Part shown: piece by piece, positions 43,126 through 57,782 of the stretch | How the letters are laid out: the number at the start of each line of letters is the position of its first letter | Position numbering within the stretch: the first letter of the stretch is position 1 | NCBI RefSeq assembly: GCF_000718785.1 | Contig: NZ_JOCA01000003.1 | Location: 186,001-250,000 of the forward strand | DNA length: 64,000 nt | Direction of reading: 5' to 3' | From: Streptomyces sp. NRRL WC-3626 | GTDB lineage: Bacteria > Actinomycetota > Actinomycetes > Streptomycetales > Streptomycetaceae | The notes under the pieces: generated by a model | What the model was told of the DNA's origin: nothing | Database searches by the model: none | Seen by the model: the letters and a program-made list of their open reading frames with translations, nothing else | Position numbers and translations under genes: made by a program

Positions 43126-43254
43126 TCACGAACCCGTGGGCACGGAGTCAGTCGCCTCCGTCCACAGATCCTGCTCGGCGCGATCCGCCTGGATCTGGCG
43201 GTACACGAGGAGCCCGCCGATGGCGGCCAGTGCGACCAGGAGAAGCTTCTTCAC
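43126..43254 (-). CDS. DLW-39 family small membrane protein
   Basis: This 42-aa protein reads MKKLLLVALAAIGGLLVYRQ then IQADRAEQDLWTEATD. It has one N-terminal hydrophobic helix and the D-L-W motif near residue 31 that names this Streptomyces family. A GAGG ribosome site lies 8 nt before the GTG. A TATAGT -10 lies at 43300-43305 on this strand. Its function is unknown. It was missed by length-based gene finding because the open frame extends upstream. Confidence 0.83.
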   Translation of the reverse strand: MKKLLLVALAAIGGLLVYRQIQADRAEQDLWTEATDSVPTGS

Positions 43255-43299
43255 CGCGCGACCTCGTCTTTCTTTGACGTAGGGGACCTCTGCCGCCCG

Positions 43300-43328
43300 A
43301 CTATACACACCGGTCGATACCGATCGGT
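43300..43328 (-). promoter_or_regulatory. DLW-39 promoter with overlapping imperfect palindrome
   Basis: On the minus strand TATAGT (43300-43305), preceded by TG-like bases, forms a good -10. The adjacent 43309-43328 is an imperfect palindrome (16 of 20 positions) built of ACCG...CGGT halves, in the spacer position. No clear -35 is present. Confidence 0.4.
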
Positions 43329-43593
43329 GACCTGCATCGGCCCTTCCAACTGCCCTTCGGCACCCCGCAGTAGACGCGGAGTACGACCATCCGACCGGAG
43401 GGTGATCACATCCGCACGGACGGTCACTTTGACGGCTTCTCCGCCGTATCTGCATCTTTTCGCCGCCTATGCGTCCATCCGTGTGGTGTTCATCTGAACA
43501 TCGACGCGCCACGGGCGTCGGTCCACCACTTCGCGAGCCGCATACACATCATGAGGAAAGTACGCAAATCGCCCAACCCGAAAGTGAGGGGCC

Positions 43594-43956
43594 ATGGCCC
43601 GGAACAAGGTCATGAAGCTGTGGAACGCGGTCGTCACCGCCTTCCTCGCACTGTGCACGGCGCTCGGACTCATCACCACGACCGCCTCCGCGGCCGTACC
43701 GCAGACGGACGGGACGCGCAACAGCGACAGCACCCCGAACGTGTCGGCGCCGACGACGCCCCTCTGGTCCTGGTCACTGATCAGGGCCCTGCCCCCCACG
43801 ATGAAACAGCGCATCCACGCCGAGGCCCACGGCAAGTCCCCCAGCTGCCGGCACCGCCCCCTCTCGGACACGGAACCGGACTCCGACGACTGCTCCGACG
43901 GCACGGAATCCACCCGCGCGGAGCCGGCCACCGGCCGCATCCCGCTCCAGCGCTGA
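43594..43956 (+). CDS. Small secreted protein (DUF6344-like)
   Basis: The 120-aa protein has a Sec signal peptide (MARNKVMKLWNAVVTAFLAL, then CTALGLITTTASA with an ASA cleavage site) and a hydrophilic, acidic mature part (residues 36-120) with two cysteines, SCRHRP and DDCSDG, that may form one disulfide. GTGAGGGG precedes the ATG. The N-terminal pattern resembles a Streptomyces-specific family that I recall as DUF6344. Function is unknown. Confidence 0.68.
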   Translation: MARNKVMKLWNAVVTAFLALCTALGLITTTASAAVPQTDGTRNSDSTPNVSAPTTPLWSWSLIRALPPTMKQRIHAEAHGKSPSCRHRPLSDTEPDSDDCSDGTESTRAEPATGRIPLQR

Positions 43957-44050
43957 CTTCCCGGCGCCCCCGACCCTCTCGTGCCGTCCCTGCTCCCCGA
44001 AGTCCTGGCGAACTTGCGTACAGCACCACGGCACGAGCCGACACCAGAGG

Positions 44051-44075
44051 ACCCCGGTCGACATCCGACCGGGGT
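44051..44075 (+). terminator. Hairpin terminator after the small secreted protein
   Basis: A 10-bp perfect stem ACCCCGGTCG with a 5-nt loop, followed by CTTCC, 94 bp after the stop. Confidence 0.65.
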
Positions 44076-44104
44076 CTTCCGCACTGCCCGCACCGGAAAC
44101 CGAA

Positions 44105-44206
44105 CACCACCCGGCACCGCACGGCCGGCACCACACCACCCGGCACCGCACGGCCGGCACCACACCACCCGGCACCGCACGGCCGGCACCACACCGCCCG
44201 GCACAG
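44105..44206. repeat. 29-bp tandem repeat array
   Basis: A unit starting CACGGCCGGCACCACACC occurs at 44120-44148, 44149-44177 and, with three changes near its end, 44178-44206, after a 15-bp partial copy. The array is noncoding, lies between two terminators, and has no spacers, so it is not a CRISPR array. Confidence 0.88.
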
Positions 44207-44232
44207 CCCCGTCACCGGGACCACGCATACGA

Positions 44233-44264
44233 AAGACCCCCAGTCTCTGCTGACTGGGGGTCTT
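44233..44264 (-). terminator. Terminator of tRNA-Ile
   Basis: A perfect 13-bp stem AAGACCCCCAGTC with a 6-nt loop lies 8 bp after the tRNA 3' end; CTTTC follows on the minus strand. Confidence 0.85.
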
Positions 44265-44272
44265 CTCGCTGG

Positions 44273-44346
44273 TGGGGCTAACAGGATTTGAACCTGTGGC
44301 CTCATCCTTATCAGGGATGCGCTCTAACCAACTGAGCTATAGCCCC
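44273..44346 (-). tRNA. tRNA-Ile (anticodon GAT)
   Basis: A 74-nt cloverleaf: acceptor GGGGCTA/TAGCCCC, D arm AGCTCAGTTGGTTAGAGC, anticodon loop CTGATAA giving GAT, TPsiC arm CAGGTTCAAATCCTG, discriminator A. CCA is not encoded. Confidence 0.96.
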
Positions 44347-44467
44347 GCCGCGCTCTGCGGTGTATGTCCCGCGCGCTGACTCCTGAAGATTAGCGCACGA
44401 CGGGGGCAGTCCCAAAATCGGTTGTCCCAGGGCCGTCACCGCGGGCCGGGCAAGCGGACTGAGCAGG

Positions 44468-45214
44468 TCACTCGTCCTCGGCGAGCGTCAGCTCGACACC
44501 GCCCACGAAACCCGCGGAGAGGTTGTAGATGAACGCGCCGAGCGTCGCGAGAGCCGTCGCCAGGACGACGTCGATGACCGCGATGACCGTGGTGAACATC
44601 AGGACGTTGGGCAGCGACAGGAACGACTGCAGATCGAAGCCGTTCGAATCGGTGGAGCCGGTCGCCTCGGAGATCGTGCCGCCGACGGAGGAGAAGACGC
44701 CCATGGCGTCCATGACCATCCACAGCACCGCCGACGCGACGATCGTGCAGATGCCCAGCGCGATGGAGAGCAGGAAGCTGACCTTCATCACCGACCACGG
44801 GTCGGCCTTCGCCACGCGCAGGCGCGCCTTGCGCACGCGCGGGGTGGTGCGTGCCCCGGTGCGGGGACGTCGTACCGCGCCGGTCTGGCCGGCCGCCGTA
44901 CCGGACTGTGCCGGGTAGGCCTGCGGCGGGTGGTACGGACCCGCCTGCTGCTGCGACTGCCGTTCCCCCGGCAGCGGTGAGGCCGTCTGAGCGGCAGCGC
45001 CCTGCGCGGGCGCGGCCTGCTGCGGGCCTCGGGTGTCCGTCACGGTTCCCCCTTGGGATCCCTGTCTGTCGGACGAGGACGCGTCCGTGGCGGGCGGCTT
45101 GATCGCCTTGAGATTGGTCGTGTGCGGATCCGCCGCCCGCGTGGCGGAGCCACGGCTGCCGCCGTCCGTCCCCCTACTGGTACCGGCCGGTCCGGCGCCC
45201 GTGGCTCCGCTCAC
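44468..45214 (-). CDS. DUF3566 domain membrane protein
   Basis: The 248-aa protein has a disordered Gln/Ala/Pro-rich N-terminus (residues 1-115), a basic segment (RTTPRVRKARLRVAKADPWS) and a DUF3566 domain with two membrane helices (VSFLLSIALGICTIVASAVL and VLMFTTVIAVIDVVLATALA). It lies 18 bp after gyrA, a position conserved in actinobacteria. In mycobacteria the homologue (CwsA/Rv0007 region) is linked to wall growth, but I would not transfer a function. A GTG start was used. Confidence 0.87.
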   Translation of the reverse strand: MSGATGAGPAGTSRGTDGGSRGSATRAADPHTTNLKAIKPPATDASSSDRQGSQGGTVTDTRGPQQAAPAQGAAAQTASPLPGERQSQQQAGPYHPPQAYPAQSGTAAGQTGAVRRPRTGARTTPRVRKARLRVAKADPWSVMKVSFLLSIALGICTIVASAVLWMVMDAMGVFSSVGGTISEATGSTDSNGFDLQSFLSLPNVLMFTTVIAVIDVVLATALATLGAFIYNLSAGFVGGVELTLAEDE

Positions 45215-45232
45215 GCTGACTCACTCCTCGTG

Positions 45233-47824
<2,592 letters not shown>

Positions 47825-47866
47825 TGCTGGTGAAGGTCCTTCCTGGTGCGGTCAGCTGAGACCGAC

Positions 47867-50360
<2,494 letters not shown>

Positions 50361-50903
50361 TCACCCGTACGTGTCCCCCGGACCCGTGCTTCCGGGAGCG
50401 CGCAGAGGCCCGAACCGACGGGCGGGACCACCGGGACCGACGACCTTGATCAGCCGCACGGTGCCGTGCCCCAGATCCTCGTTCAGACGCGCGACCAGGG
50501 TCGGCGCGAGCAGCCGCAGATTCGTCGCCCACGCGGTGGAGTCACAGCGCACGACCAGCACCCGCTCGTCCTCGTCGTACCGCTCCGGCTCGCAGTGCTT
50601 GGCCACGTCCTCGCCGACGATCTCCGGCCAGCGCCCCATCACCCCGCCCACCGCGGCGGGCGCCTCCCAGCCGCGCTCGGCGAGCAGCCGGTTGATCGCG
50701 GGGCCGAGCGCCATCGGATCGCGCCGGTCGGCACGCGCGCCCGAACGCAGCCCGCCGCGCCGGGCCTGCTTCCGCTGCTGTGCCACGTCCCCACGCGCGC
50801 GCGCAGCCTCCTTCGCCGCGCGCAACGCCACGCGCGCGAGGTCGACACCGGACGGCTCGGGGGCATTGCCGGCACCCGTTCCGGGCGTGGACTGGTCGCT
50901 CAT
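50361..50903 (-). CDS. DUF721/DciA-like protein
   Basis: The 180-aa protein has a disordered, basic N-terminus ([20 protein letters not shown]) and a DUF721 domain (residues 70-165: [60 protein letters not shown]). DUF721 includes DciA, the ancestral loader or operator of the replicative helicase DnaB in bacteria without DnaC. The position between recF and gyrB fits this role. Its ATG overlaps the recF stop as ATGA. Confidence 0.88.
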   Translation of the reverse strand: MSDQSTPGTGAGNAPEPSGVDLARVALRAAKEAARARGDVAQQRKQARRGGLRSGARADRRDPMALGPAINRLLAERGWEAPAAVGGVMGRWPEIVGEDVAKHCEPERYDEDERVLVVRCDSTAWATNLRLLAPTLVARLNEDLGHGTVRLIKVVGPGGPARRFGPLRAPGSTGPGDTYG

Positions 50904-52021
50904 ACGCGTTCCACCGTCCCCTCGGCCACGGCGAACCGGGTACCCGCCAGCACATGGGGTACGTCGTCGTCGACGGCCGCGGTCACCAGCACCTGCTCGC
51001 CGGGCGCCACCAGCTCCGCCAGCCGCTCCCGGCGCCGCGTGTCCAGTTCGGCGAACACGTCGTCGAGCACCAGCACCGGCTCATTGCCCTCCGCGCGCAG
51101 CAGGTCGTACGAGGCGAGACGCAGCGCCAGCGCGTACGACCAGGACTCACCGTGCGAGGCGTAGCCCTTGGCCGGCAACTGGCCCAGTTTCAGCAGCAGA
51201 TCGTCACGGTGCGGGCCGACCAGGGTGACGCCCCGTTCGATCTCCTGCTTGCGCGCCTCCGTGAGGGCGCCCATCAGCTGCTCGTACAGATCCTCACGCG
51301 TGTGTGCCTCGCCGGGGGCGGACGGCCGGTACTCCAGGGCGACCGGTCCGCCGCCCGGTGCCAGCTGTTCGTACGCCTTGTCGGCCAGCGGCTGGAGCGC
51401 GCCGATCAGATCCAGCCGCCGCGCCAGCAGCTCGGCGCCCGCCTGCGCGAGGTGCTGGTCCCATACGTCCAGGGTCGACAGATCCAGGGTGCGGCCGCCG
51501 TGCCGGCGGGCCAGCGCGGCCGACTTCAGCAGCGTGTTGCGCTGCTTGAGCACCCGGTCGTAGTCGGAGCGCACACCCGCCATGCGCGGGGAGCGCGCGG
51601 TGATCAGCTCGTCCAGGAACCGGCGCCGCTCGCCGGGATCGCCCTTGATCAGGGCGAGGTCCTCGGGCGCGAACAGCACCGTACGGACGATCCCCAGCAC
51701 GTCCCGGGGCCTGACCTGCGAGGACCTGTTGATACGGGCGCGGTTGGCACGGCCCGGGTTCAGCTCAAGCTCGATCAGCTGCTGCCGCTCACCCTGCCGG
51801 ACCTGGGCGCGGATGATCGCCCGGTCGGCTCCCATGCGGACCAGCGGGGCGTCGGAGGAGACCCGGTGGCTGCCCAGGGTGGCGAGGTAGCCGACGGCCT
51901 CGACCAGGTTCGTCTTGCCCTGCCCGTTGGGGCCGACGAAGGCCGTCACCCCGGGGTCGAGCGGGACCTCGACCCCGGGGTAGGACCGGAAATCGGCCAG
52001 CGACAGATGCGTGACGTGCAT
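50900..52021 (-). CDS. recF: DNA replication and repair protein RecF
   Basis: The 373-aa SMC-like ATPase loads RecA at single-strand gaps with RecO and RecR. It shows Walker A in [20 protein letters not shown], the ABC signature region [20 protein letters not shown] and Walker [21 protein letters not shown]. The N-terminal start [14 protein letters not shown] is typical. It is translationally coupled to the DciA-like gene. Confidence 0.97.
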   Translation of the reverse strand: MHVTHLSLADFRSYPGVEVPLDPGVTAFVGPNGQGKTNLVEAVGYLATLGSHRVSSDAPLVRMGADRAIIRAQVRQGERQQLIELELNPGRANRARINRSSQVRPRDVLGIVRTVLFAPEDLALIKGDPGERRRFLDELITARSPRMAGVRSDYDRVLKQRNTLLKSAALARRHGGRTLDLSTLDVWDQHLAQAGAELLARRLDLIGALQPLADKAYEQLAPGGGPVALEYRPSAPGEAHTREDLYEQLMGALTEARKQEIERGVTLVGPHRDDLLLKLGQLPAKGYASHGESWSYALALRLASYDLLRAEGNEPVLVLDDVFAELDTRRRERLAELVAPGEQVLVTAAVDDDVPHVLAGTRFAVAEGTVERV

Positions 52022-52106
52022 GGTCGTTCCGCCGACCTCCCCGGCGTCGCGGACCGCGGAAGCGGTCCTGGATACGTTCCTGTGGATACGGGACGTGCCC
52101 TGTGGA

Positions 52107-52982
52107 TTACTTCTTCTCGACCGCGTGGCCGCCGAACTGGTTGCGCAGCGCCGCGATCATCTTCATCTGCGGCGAGTCCTCCTGACGGGAGGCGAACCGC
52201 GCGAACAGCGAGGCGGTGATCGCCGGCAGCGGGACCGCGTTGTCGATGGCGGCCTCCACAGTCCAGCGTCCCTCACCGGAGTCCTGTGCATAACCCCGGA
52301 GCCCGTCCAGGTGCTGGTCCTCGTCGAGCGCGTTGACCGCGAGGTCGAGCAGCCAGGACCGGATGACGGTGCCCTCCTGCCAGGAGCGGAACACCTCGCG
52401 GACGTTGTCGACGGAGTCGACCTTCTCCAGGAGCTCCCAGCCCTCGGCGTAGGCCTGCATCATGGCGTACTCGATGCCGTTGTGGACCATCTTCGCGAAG
52501 TGGCCCGCGCCGACCTTGCCCGCGTGCACCGCGCCGAGGTCGCCCTGCGGCTTGAGGGCGTCGAAGACCGGCTGCACCTTGGCGACGTTCTCCTCGTCGC
52601 CGCCGTACATCAGCGCGTAGCCGTTCTCCAGGCCCCAGACGCCGCCGGAGACGCCGCAGTCGACGAAGCCGATGCCCTTGGCCGCCAGCTCCTCCGCGTG
52701 CCTCTCGTCGTCCGTCCAGCGGGAGTTGCCGCCGTCCACGACGACGTCACCCGGCTCGAGCAGCTCCGCGAGCTCGTCGATCGTGGACTGGGTCGGCTCG
52801 CCGGCCGGAACCATCACCCACACCACACGGGGGCCGCTGAGCTTGCCCACAAGCTCCCGCAGGCTGTGGACATCGGCGAGGTCCGGGTTGCGGTCGAATC
52901 CGAGGACGGTGTGACCCGCGCGGCGAATCCGCTCGCGCATGTTGCCGCCCATCTTGCCGAGGCCGACGAGACCGAGCTCCAT
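52107..52982 (-). CDS. gnd: 6-phosphogluconate dehydrogenase, decarboxylating (short, YqeC-like form)
   Basis: The 291-aa enzyme oxidises 6-phosphogluconate to ribulose-5-phosphate and CO2. It shows the NAD(P) loop [40 protein letters not shown], the substrate loop [20 protein letters not shown], and catalytic Lys/Asn in [20 protein letters not shown]. The short form is typical of Streptomyces and its position in the dnaN-gnd-recF row is conserved. Two DnaA-box-like 9-mers (52081-52089, 52101-52109) lie just after the gene, before recF. Confidence 0.95.
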   Translation of the reverse strand: MELGLVGLGKMGGNMRERIRRAGHTVLGFDRNPDLADVHSLRELVGKLSGPRVVWVMVPAGEPTQSTIDELAELLEPGDVVVDGGNSRWTDDERHAEELAAKGIGFVDCGVSGGVWGLENGYALMYGGDEENVAKVQPVFDALKPQGDLGAVHAGKVGAGHFAKMVHNGIEYAMMQAYAEGWELLEKVDSVDNVREVFRSWQEGTVIRSWLLDLAVNALDEDQHLDGLRGYAQDSGEGRWTVEAAIDNAVPLPAITASLFARFASRQEDSPQMKMIAALRNQFGGHAVEKK

Positions 52983-53186
52983 CAGTTGTGATCCTTAGGT
53001 ATGCGACGTGACGGCACGTACGTGCCGGCGTCCGAGCCTAAACCCGGACGCTCGCGCACATCTGTGGGCATACGCGCTCATACGCTGCCCTCACCTGCGG
53101 CTTTGCCCGGTACGACGCTCAGCCGCCGCCGCATCGTCATACCGCGGTCCTGCGAGGGAGGCCCCCACAGGACCGGCGGCGGTACG

Positions 53187-54317
53187 TCAGCCGCTGAGCC
53201 GCACCGGCATGATCAGGTACTTGTAGGCGTCGTCCGCCTCCGCGTCCACCGCCGGGCGGCCGCTGAGGAGGGCCGGCTTGGTCGACGTGGTGAAGGACAG
53301 CTGGGCGACCGGGGAGTCGATGGCGCTCAGGCCGTCCAGCAGGAACGTCGGGTTGAAGGCGATCGAGATGTCGTCGCCCTCCAGCTGGGCGTCGACCCTT
53401 TCCACAGCCTGTGCGTCGTCGCTGGAACCGGCCTCCAGGATGAGCACACCCTGCTCGAAGCTCAGCCGCACCGGGGTGTTGCGCTCGGCGACCAGGGCGA
53501 CGCGCTTGACGGCCTCCACGAAGGGCGCGGTCTCGATCACGGCGACGCTGTTGAACTCGGTCGGGAACAGCGTGCGGTACTTCGGGAGGTCGCCCTCCAG
53601 CAGCCGCGTGGTGGTACGGCGACCGGCGCCCTCGAAACCGATCAGGCCCTCACCCGCGCCCGAACCGGACAGCGCCAGGATCACCTGGTCACCACTGGTC
53701 AGCGCCTTGGCGGTGTCCTGGAGCGTCTTGGCGGGCACCAGGGCGACCGCGGAGACCTCCGGGTTCTCCGGCTTCCACAGGAACTCGCGGACCGCGAAGC
53801 GGTAGCGGTCGGTGGAGGCCAGCGTGACGGTGTCGCCCTCGATCTCGATGCGCACACCGGTGAGGACGGGCAGCGTGTCGTCACGGCCGGCCGCGATGGC
53901 GACCTGCTGCACGGCGGAGGCGAAGACCTCGCCGGGGACCGTGCCCGTCGCGTTCGGCATCTGCGGCAGGGCCGGGTACTCCTCCACAGGCAGTGTGTGG
54001 AGTGTGAACCGCGAGGAGCCGCACACCACCGTCGCCCGTACACCGTCCGTGGAGATCTCCACCGGCCGGTTGGGGAGGGCCCGGGAGATGTCGGCCAGCA
54101 GGCGGCCGGAGACGAGGACGGTGCCCTCCTCCTCGACCTCCGCCTCCACCGACACCCGCGCGGAGACCTCGTAGTCGAAGCTGGACAGGCTCAGCTGGCC
54201 GTTCTCGGCCTTCAGGAGCAGGCCGGCGAGGACAGGGGCCGGCGGACGGGCCGGAAGGCTGCGAGCCGCCCAGGCCACTGCCTCCGCGAGTACGTCGCGT
54301 TCCACCCGGATCTTCAC
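53187..54317 (-). CDS. dnaN: DNA polymerase III sliding clamp (beta subunit)
   Basis: The 376-aa protein forms the ring that holds polymerase III on DNA. Three clamp domains are present: MKIRVERDVLAEAVAWAARS, VFASAVQQVAIAAGRDDTLP followed by VLTGVRIEIEGD, and VEAVKRVALVAERNTPVRLS. The C-terminal end YKYLIMPVRLSG is typical. The GTG at 54317 has GGAGG at standard distance. The gene starts next to oriC. Confidence 0.98.
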   Translation of the reverse strand: MKIRVERDVLAEAVAWAARSLPARPPAPVLAGLLLKAENGQLSLSSFDYEVSARVSVEAEVEEEGTVLVSGRLLADISRALPNRPVEISTDGVRATVVCGSSRFTLHTLPVEEYPALPQMPNATGTVPGEVFASAVQQVAIAAGRDDTLPVLTGVRIEIEGDTVTLASTDRYRFAVREFLWKPENPEVSAVALVPAKTLQDTAKALTSGDQVILALSGSGAGEGLIGFEGAGRRTTTRLLEGDLPKYRTLFPTEFNSVAVIETAPFVEAVKRVALVAERNTPVRLSFEQGVLILEAGSSDDAQAVERVDAQLEGDDISIAFNPTFLLDGLSAIDSPVAQLSFTTSTKPALLSGRPAVDAEADDAYKYLIMPVRLSG

Positions 54318-54489
54318 TGTTGCCGCCTCCTGCTGTTGCCGGCGCTTCTCGCCCTGCCTGGCTTCGTCGTCTGACTCGGTGTCGTCGGCCCTGTGGAGGG
54401 AAGGACACCGGGGACCAGTCTGACGCACCGCACTGACAGTAGGTGCCCCTCGGGGTCAAGTCGTGACGAGTGGCAGTCGGGGCCGAGAC

Positions 54490-55090
54490 AGCGAGTTGTG
54501 CACAGGACCCGCTTCGAAACGAATTCCTCACTCTCTCTAGTTGGGAGTAGTAGTAGGGCCTGTGGATACCGTGGATAACCTCGTTTTCGCAGGTCAGACC
54601 CTAGATTTTGTCCACCGGTCCTGTGGGCGGAGCCCGTGGAAAACCGGGCGTCTCTGTGGAGAACAGAAAGTTCTGCACATGCCGTGCACAGGGAGGGCCG
54701 AGTTCTCCCCAGCTCCGTCCCCAGGTTTGCGAGGTTTTCCCACAGGCCCCTGAGGCAGCTTGGTGTGACGCCTTTCACTCGCGACGGTGAGAGGGCGCGT
54801 CAGGTTGCCGAACAGTGGACAGAGATGTGGAGAAGTGGCCGATCGCTGGGGACAACCGGCCTCAGCCTGTGGGTTGCCCGTGGACAACTCGATGCACAGC
54901 CTGTGGATCTCCGGATTGTCCACAGGCTGTGGAGATCGTTCGTCCACGTTTCCACAGTCGGTTGACCTGGCCGGATGGTTCCTCGACAGACTGCCCTGTG
55001 GACAGGATCGGGACAACTTCCCGATCCCCAGGATGTGGACGCGAGAAAGTCGCCGAATCTGTGGAGGAAGGCCGTAACCCCGCCCCGAAA
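54490..55090. other. oriC: Chromosomal replication origin oriC
   Basis: The dnaA-dnaN intergenic region holds about 20 DnaA-box-like 9-mers in both orientations. Clear ones are TTGTCCACA (54916-54924, perfect), TGTGGACAG (54997-55005), CGTGGACAA (54879-54887), TTGTCCACC (54608-54616), TGTGGATAC (54561-54569), CGTGGATAA (54570-54578), TGTGGAGAA (54655-54663 and 54826-54834), TGTGGATCT (54902-54910), TGTGGAGAT (54928-54936), TGGGGACAA (54847-54855) and TGTGGACGC (55034-55042). This density and the G/C-adapted TTGTCCACA consensus match Streptomyces origins. No AT-rich 13-mers are seen. The whole gap is 54318-55329. Confidence 0.95.
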
Positions 55091-55280
55091 TCGAACAGCG
55101 CGGCCGTGCCGTGGCGGTCGGCTCGGGGACGGGAGGGGCGTCCGAGGGCTCGCGGAGTGCCCCCTGAGGGCGCGGCGGGTGGTCCGCGGTAGCCCTTCGG
55201 GCGGTCCGGGGGCGGCTCATGGGCGGGCCTCACGGGCCGGCGGTGCACAGGCTGTGCACGGACCGGCCGGAGCACGGAGA

Positions 55281-55312
55281 AGGGCGCCCCCGGACCGTTC
55301 CAGGGACGCCCT
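55281..55312 (-). terminator. Possible dnaA terminator hairpin
   Basis: Arms AGGGCGCCCC and GGGACGCCCT (one mismatch, 12-nt loop) lie 18 bp after the dnaA stop. No T-run follows, so confidence is modest. Confidence 0.5.
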
Positions 55313-55329
55313 CGGTGAAGCCGGTCCGC

Positions 55330-57246
55330 TCAGCCGGCCTTGATGCGGTTGGTGAGCTCGGTGACCTGGTTGTAGATGGAGCGCCGCTCGGCCATCAGAT
55401 TGCGGATCTTGCGGTCGGCGTGCATCACCGTCGTGTGGTCGCGGCCGCCGAACAGCGCGCCGATCTTCGGCAGCGACAGGTCCGTCAGCTCGCGGCACAG
55501 GTACATGGCGATCTGGCGGGCCGTCACCAGCTGGCGGCCCCGGGAACTGCCGCACAGGTCCTCGACGGTGAGGCCGAAGTAGTCGGCGGTCGCACCCATG
55601 ATGGCCGTGGACGTGATCTCCGGCGTCGAGTCGTCGCCGCCGGGCATCAGGTCCTTGAGGACGATCTCCGTCAGGCCCAGGTCGACCGGCTGCCGGTTCA
55701 GCGAGGCGAACGCCGTCACCCGGATCAGCGCGCCCTCCAGCTCACGGATGTTCCGCGAGATCCGGGAGGCGATGAACTCCAGCACCTCCGGCGGCGCGTT
55801 GAGCTGCTCCTGTACCGCCTTCTTGCGCAGGATCGCGATGCGTGTCTCCAGCTCCGGCGGCTGGACGTCGGTGATCAGACCCCACTCGAAACGGTTCCGC
55901 AGCCGGTCCTCCAGCGTCACCAGCTGCTTGGGCGGCCGGTCGCTGGAGAGCACGATCTGCTTGTTGGCGTTGTGGAGCGTGTTGAAGGTGTGGAAGAACT
56001 CCTCCTGCGTCGACTCCTTGTCCGCCAGGAACTGGATGTCGTCGACGAGCAGGATGTCCATCTCGCGGTAACGCTTGCGGAAGCTGTCGCCCTTGCCGTC
56101 GCGGATGGAGTTGATGAACTCGTTGGTGAACTCCTCGGAGCTCACGTACCGCACGCGCGTGCCGGGATAGAGGCTCCGCGCGTAGTGCCCGATCGCGTGC
56201 AGCAGATGCGTCTTGCCGAGACCCGACTCCCCGTAGATGAACAGCGGGTTGTATGCCTTCGCGGGTGCCTCGGCGACCGCGACCGCGGCCGCGTGGGCGA
56301 AACGGTTGGACGCCCCGATGACGAACGTGTCGAAGAGGTACTTCGGGTTCAGCCGCGCGGTCGGCTCCCCGGGGCCGGTGGCCGGGGCGGGCTGCGCCGC
56401 CAGGGGGCCGGGTGCGCCGGTGGTGGGCAGGTTCGGGCCGACGGGGCCGCCGCGGTGGACGTGGCCGGAGCCGGACGGGGGCTCGGACCGATCGCGTCGC
56501 GCGTCGCGGTGGTCGTAGTCGCCGCGCGGTGCGTCGTAGTCCGGGCGCTGCTGGTCGTAGGGCGGCCGGTCCATGGGCTGCGGTCGGTAGTCCGGTGCGG
56601 GCGAGCCGCCGCCGTACGCGTCCGGTGAGCCGTAGGTGTCCTGCGGGGGCGTGGCGTACGGGTCCCGCTCGGGGAAGCCCAGGCGCTGCTGCTGCCAGCC
56701 GTAATCGTCCTGCGCCGGCCGGGGCCAGGCGCCGGGCTCCGGGCGCTGGTACTCGGCCGGGTAGGCGGGGCGGGCGGTGGGGAGCTGATCGCCGGAGGGG
56801 CCCTGCTGCTGGTCGCGGCGGCGGCCGTAGCCCTCGTAGCCGTCGTACCCGTCGTAGGGCTCGCGCTCCTGCCGGTCGGGCCGCTCGAGGTGGTCGGGGC
56901 GGCCGGCCGGGAGCTCGGGCTCCTCATAGCGCGGCTGCGGGCGGGGGGCCGGAGGAGGGGAGGGTTCGCCGACGGTGTCGTCGACGGTGATCGCGATACG
57001 GATCGGACGGCCGCACTCGCGGCTCAGGGTCTCGCTGACGACAGGGGCGAGACGTCCTTCGAGTACGCCCTTCGCGAACTCGTTGGGCACGGCGAGCAGG
57101 GCGGTGTCGGCGACGAGTGCCAGCGGCTGGCAGCGTCGGATCCAGTGCTCGTCCTTGCCCTCGACTCCCTGCCCGCGGCCTTCTCCGAGGAGTTGCTCGA
57201 GTACGCGTGGCCACACTGCGGCAAGATCGGCAGGTACGTCAGCCAC
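55330..57246 (-). CDS. dnaA: Chromosomal replication initiator DnaA
   Basis: The 638-aa initiator has domain I ([20 protein letters not shown]), a long acidic/Pro/Tyr-rich domain II (about 90-300) typical of Streptomyces, the AAA+ domain III ([20 protein letters not shown], Walker [21 protein letters not shown], Walker [16 protein letters not shown]), and the DNA-binding domain IV ([20 protein letters not shown] and [17 protein letters not shown]). It binds the boxes in oriC. The GTG at 57246 was chosen. Its promoter is flanked by two DnaA boxes. Confidence 0.98.
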   Translation of the reverse strand: MADVPADLAAVWPRVLEQLLGEGRGQGVEGKDEHWIRRCQPLALVADTALLAVPNEFAKGVLEGRLAPVVSETLSRECGRPIRIAITVDDTVGEPSPPPAPRPQPRYEEPELPAGRPDHLERPDRQEREPYDGYDGYEGYGRRRDQQQGPSGDQLPTARPAYPAEYQRPEPGAWPRPAQDDYGWQQQRLGFPERDPYATPPQDTYGSPDAYGGGSPAPDYRPQPMDRPPYDQQRPDYDAPRGDYDHRDARRDRSEPPSGSGHVHRGGPVGPNLPTTGAPGPLAAQPAPATGPGEPTARLNPKYLFDTFVIGASNRFAHAAAVAVAEAPAKAYNPLFIYGESGLGKTHLLHAIGHYARSLYPGTRVRYVSSEEFTNEFINSIRDGKGDSFRKRYREMDILLVDDIQFLADKESTQEEFFHTFNTLHNANKQIVLSSDRPPKQLVTLEDRLRNRFEWGLITDVQPPELETRIAILRKKAVQEQLNAPPEVLEFIASRISRNIRELEGALIRVTAFASLNRQPVDLGLTEIVLKDLMPGGDDSTPEITSTAIMGATADYFGLTVEDLCGSSRGRQLVTARQIAMYLCRELTDLSLPKIGALFGGRDHTTVMHADRKIRNLMAERRSIYNQVTELTNRIKAG

Positions 57247-57623
57247 AGGGCACGCTCTCTCACGGGGTCCCTCGATCGTGTGATGCGAAGGACGGATCGG
57301 GATGTAAATCGGGTGGTGGAGGGTCAAGGGAACGAATCGGAGTCCAGTCACGGTAGTCAGCGCGACGGGTACGGTTCAAGTTGTTGTCCCCAGGCTGTGG
57401 ACAAGTGTCCCCCGGTCGTCGTCGGTTTGACCGAATGGCGCAGCCGCGCGTACCGTAACCAAGTCGAGTTGTCGATGGCTGCTGCCGCCTGCCTCCGATG
57501 GGCACAGATCGCGCAAGATGATCGGTCAGCGGTGCACTCGGGCGTAACGCGAGCTACTCGTGGGCGCACGGTGACAGCCAGGACGGCACCCCGCAAAAAC
57601 CGATTCTTTTCTGGAGCCCCCGA
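57247..57623. promoter_or_regulatory. Divergent dnaA / rpmH promoter region with two DnaA boxes
   Basis: For dnaA (minus): TTGAAC (57374-57379) and TACCGT (57350-57355), spacer 18. For rpmH (plus): TTGACC (57427-57432) and TACCGT (57451-57456), spacer 18. Between them lie TTGTCCCCA (57384-57392) and perfect TGTGGACAA (57396-57404) in opposite orientation, abutting the dnaA -35, so DnaA can autoregulate and may affect rpmH. The -10 hexamers are identical. Confidence 0.7.
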
Positions 57624-57761
57624 GTGAGCAAGCGCACCTTCCAGCCGAACAACCGTCGCCGCGCCAAGACCCACGGCTTCCGGCTGCGTATGCGCACCCG
57701 TGCCGGCCGCGCGATTCTCGCGTCCCGCCGTGGCAAGGGTCGCACCCGTCTGTCCGCCTGA
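57624..57761 (+). CDS. rpmH: 50S ribosomal protein L34
   Basis: The 45-aa basic protein reads [20 protein letters not shown], then [20 protein letters not shown] and TRLSA, a complete L34. The GTG at 57624 follows GGAG with an 8-nt gap. It heads the rpmH-rnpA-yidD-yidC-jag operon. It is too short for many gene finders. Confidence 0.97.
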   Translation: MSKRTFQPNNRRRAKTHGFRLRMRTRAGRAILASRRGKGRTRLSA

Positions 57762-57782
57762 TCCCGGTCAGGTCATGACGTC

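Noticed and set aside
44105..44206. CRISPR array
   Set aside because: The repeats are directly abutting with no spacers and no cas genes are present.
44001..44260. Small Pro/Thr/His-rich open frames across the 29-bp repeats
   Set aside because: Repeat translation only; no ribosome site and terminators flank the region.
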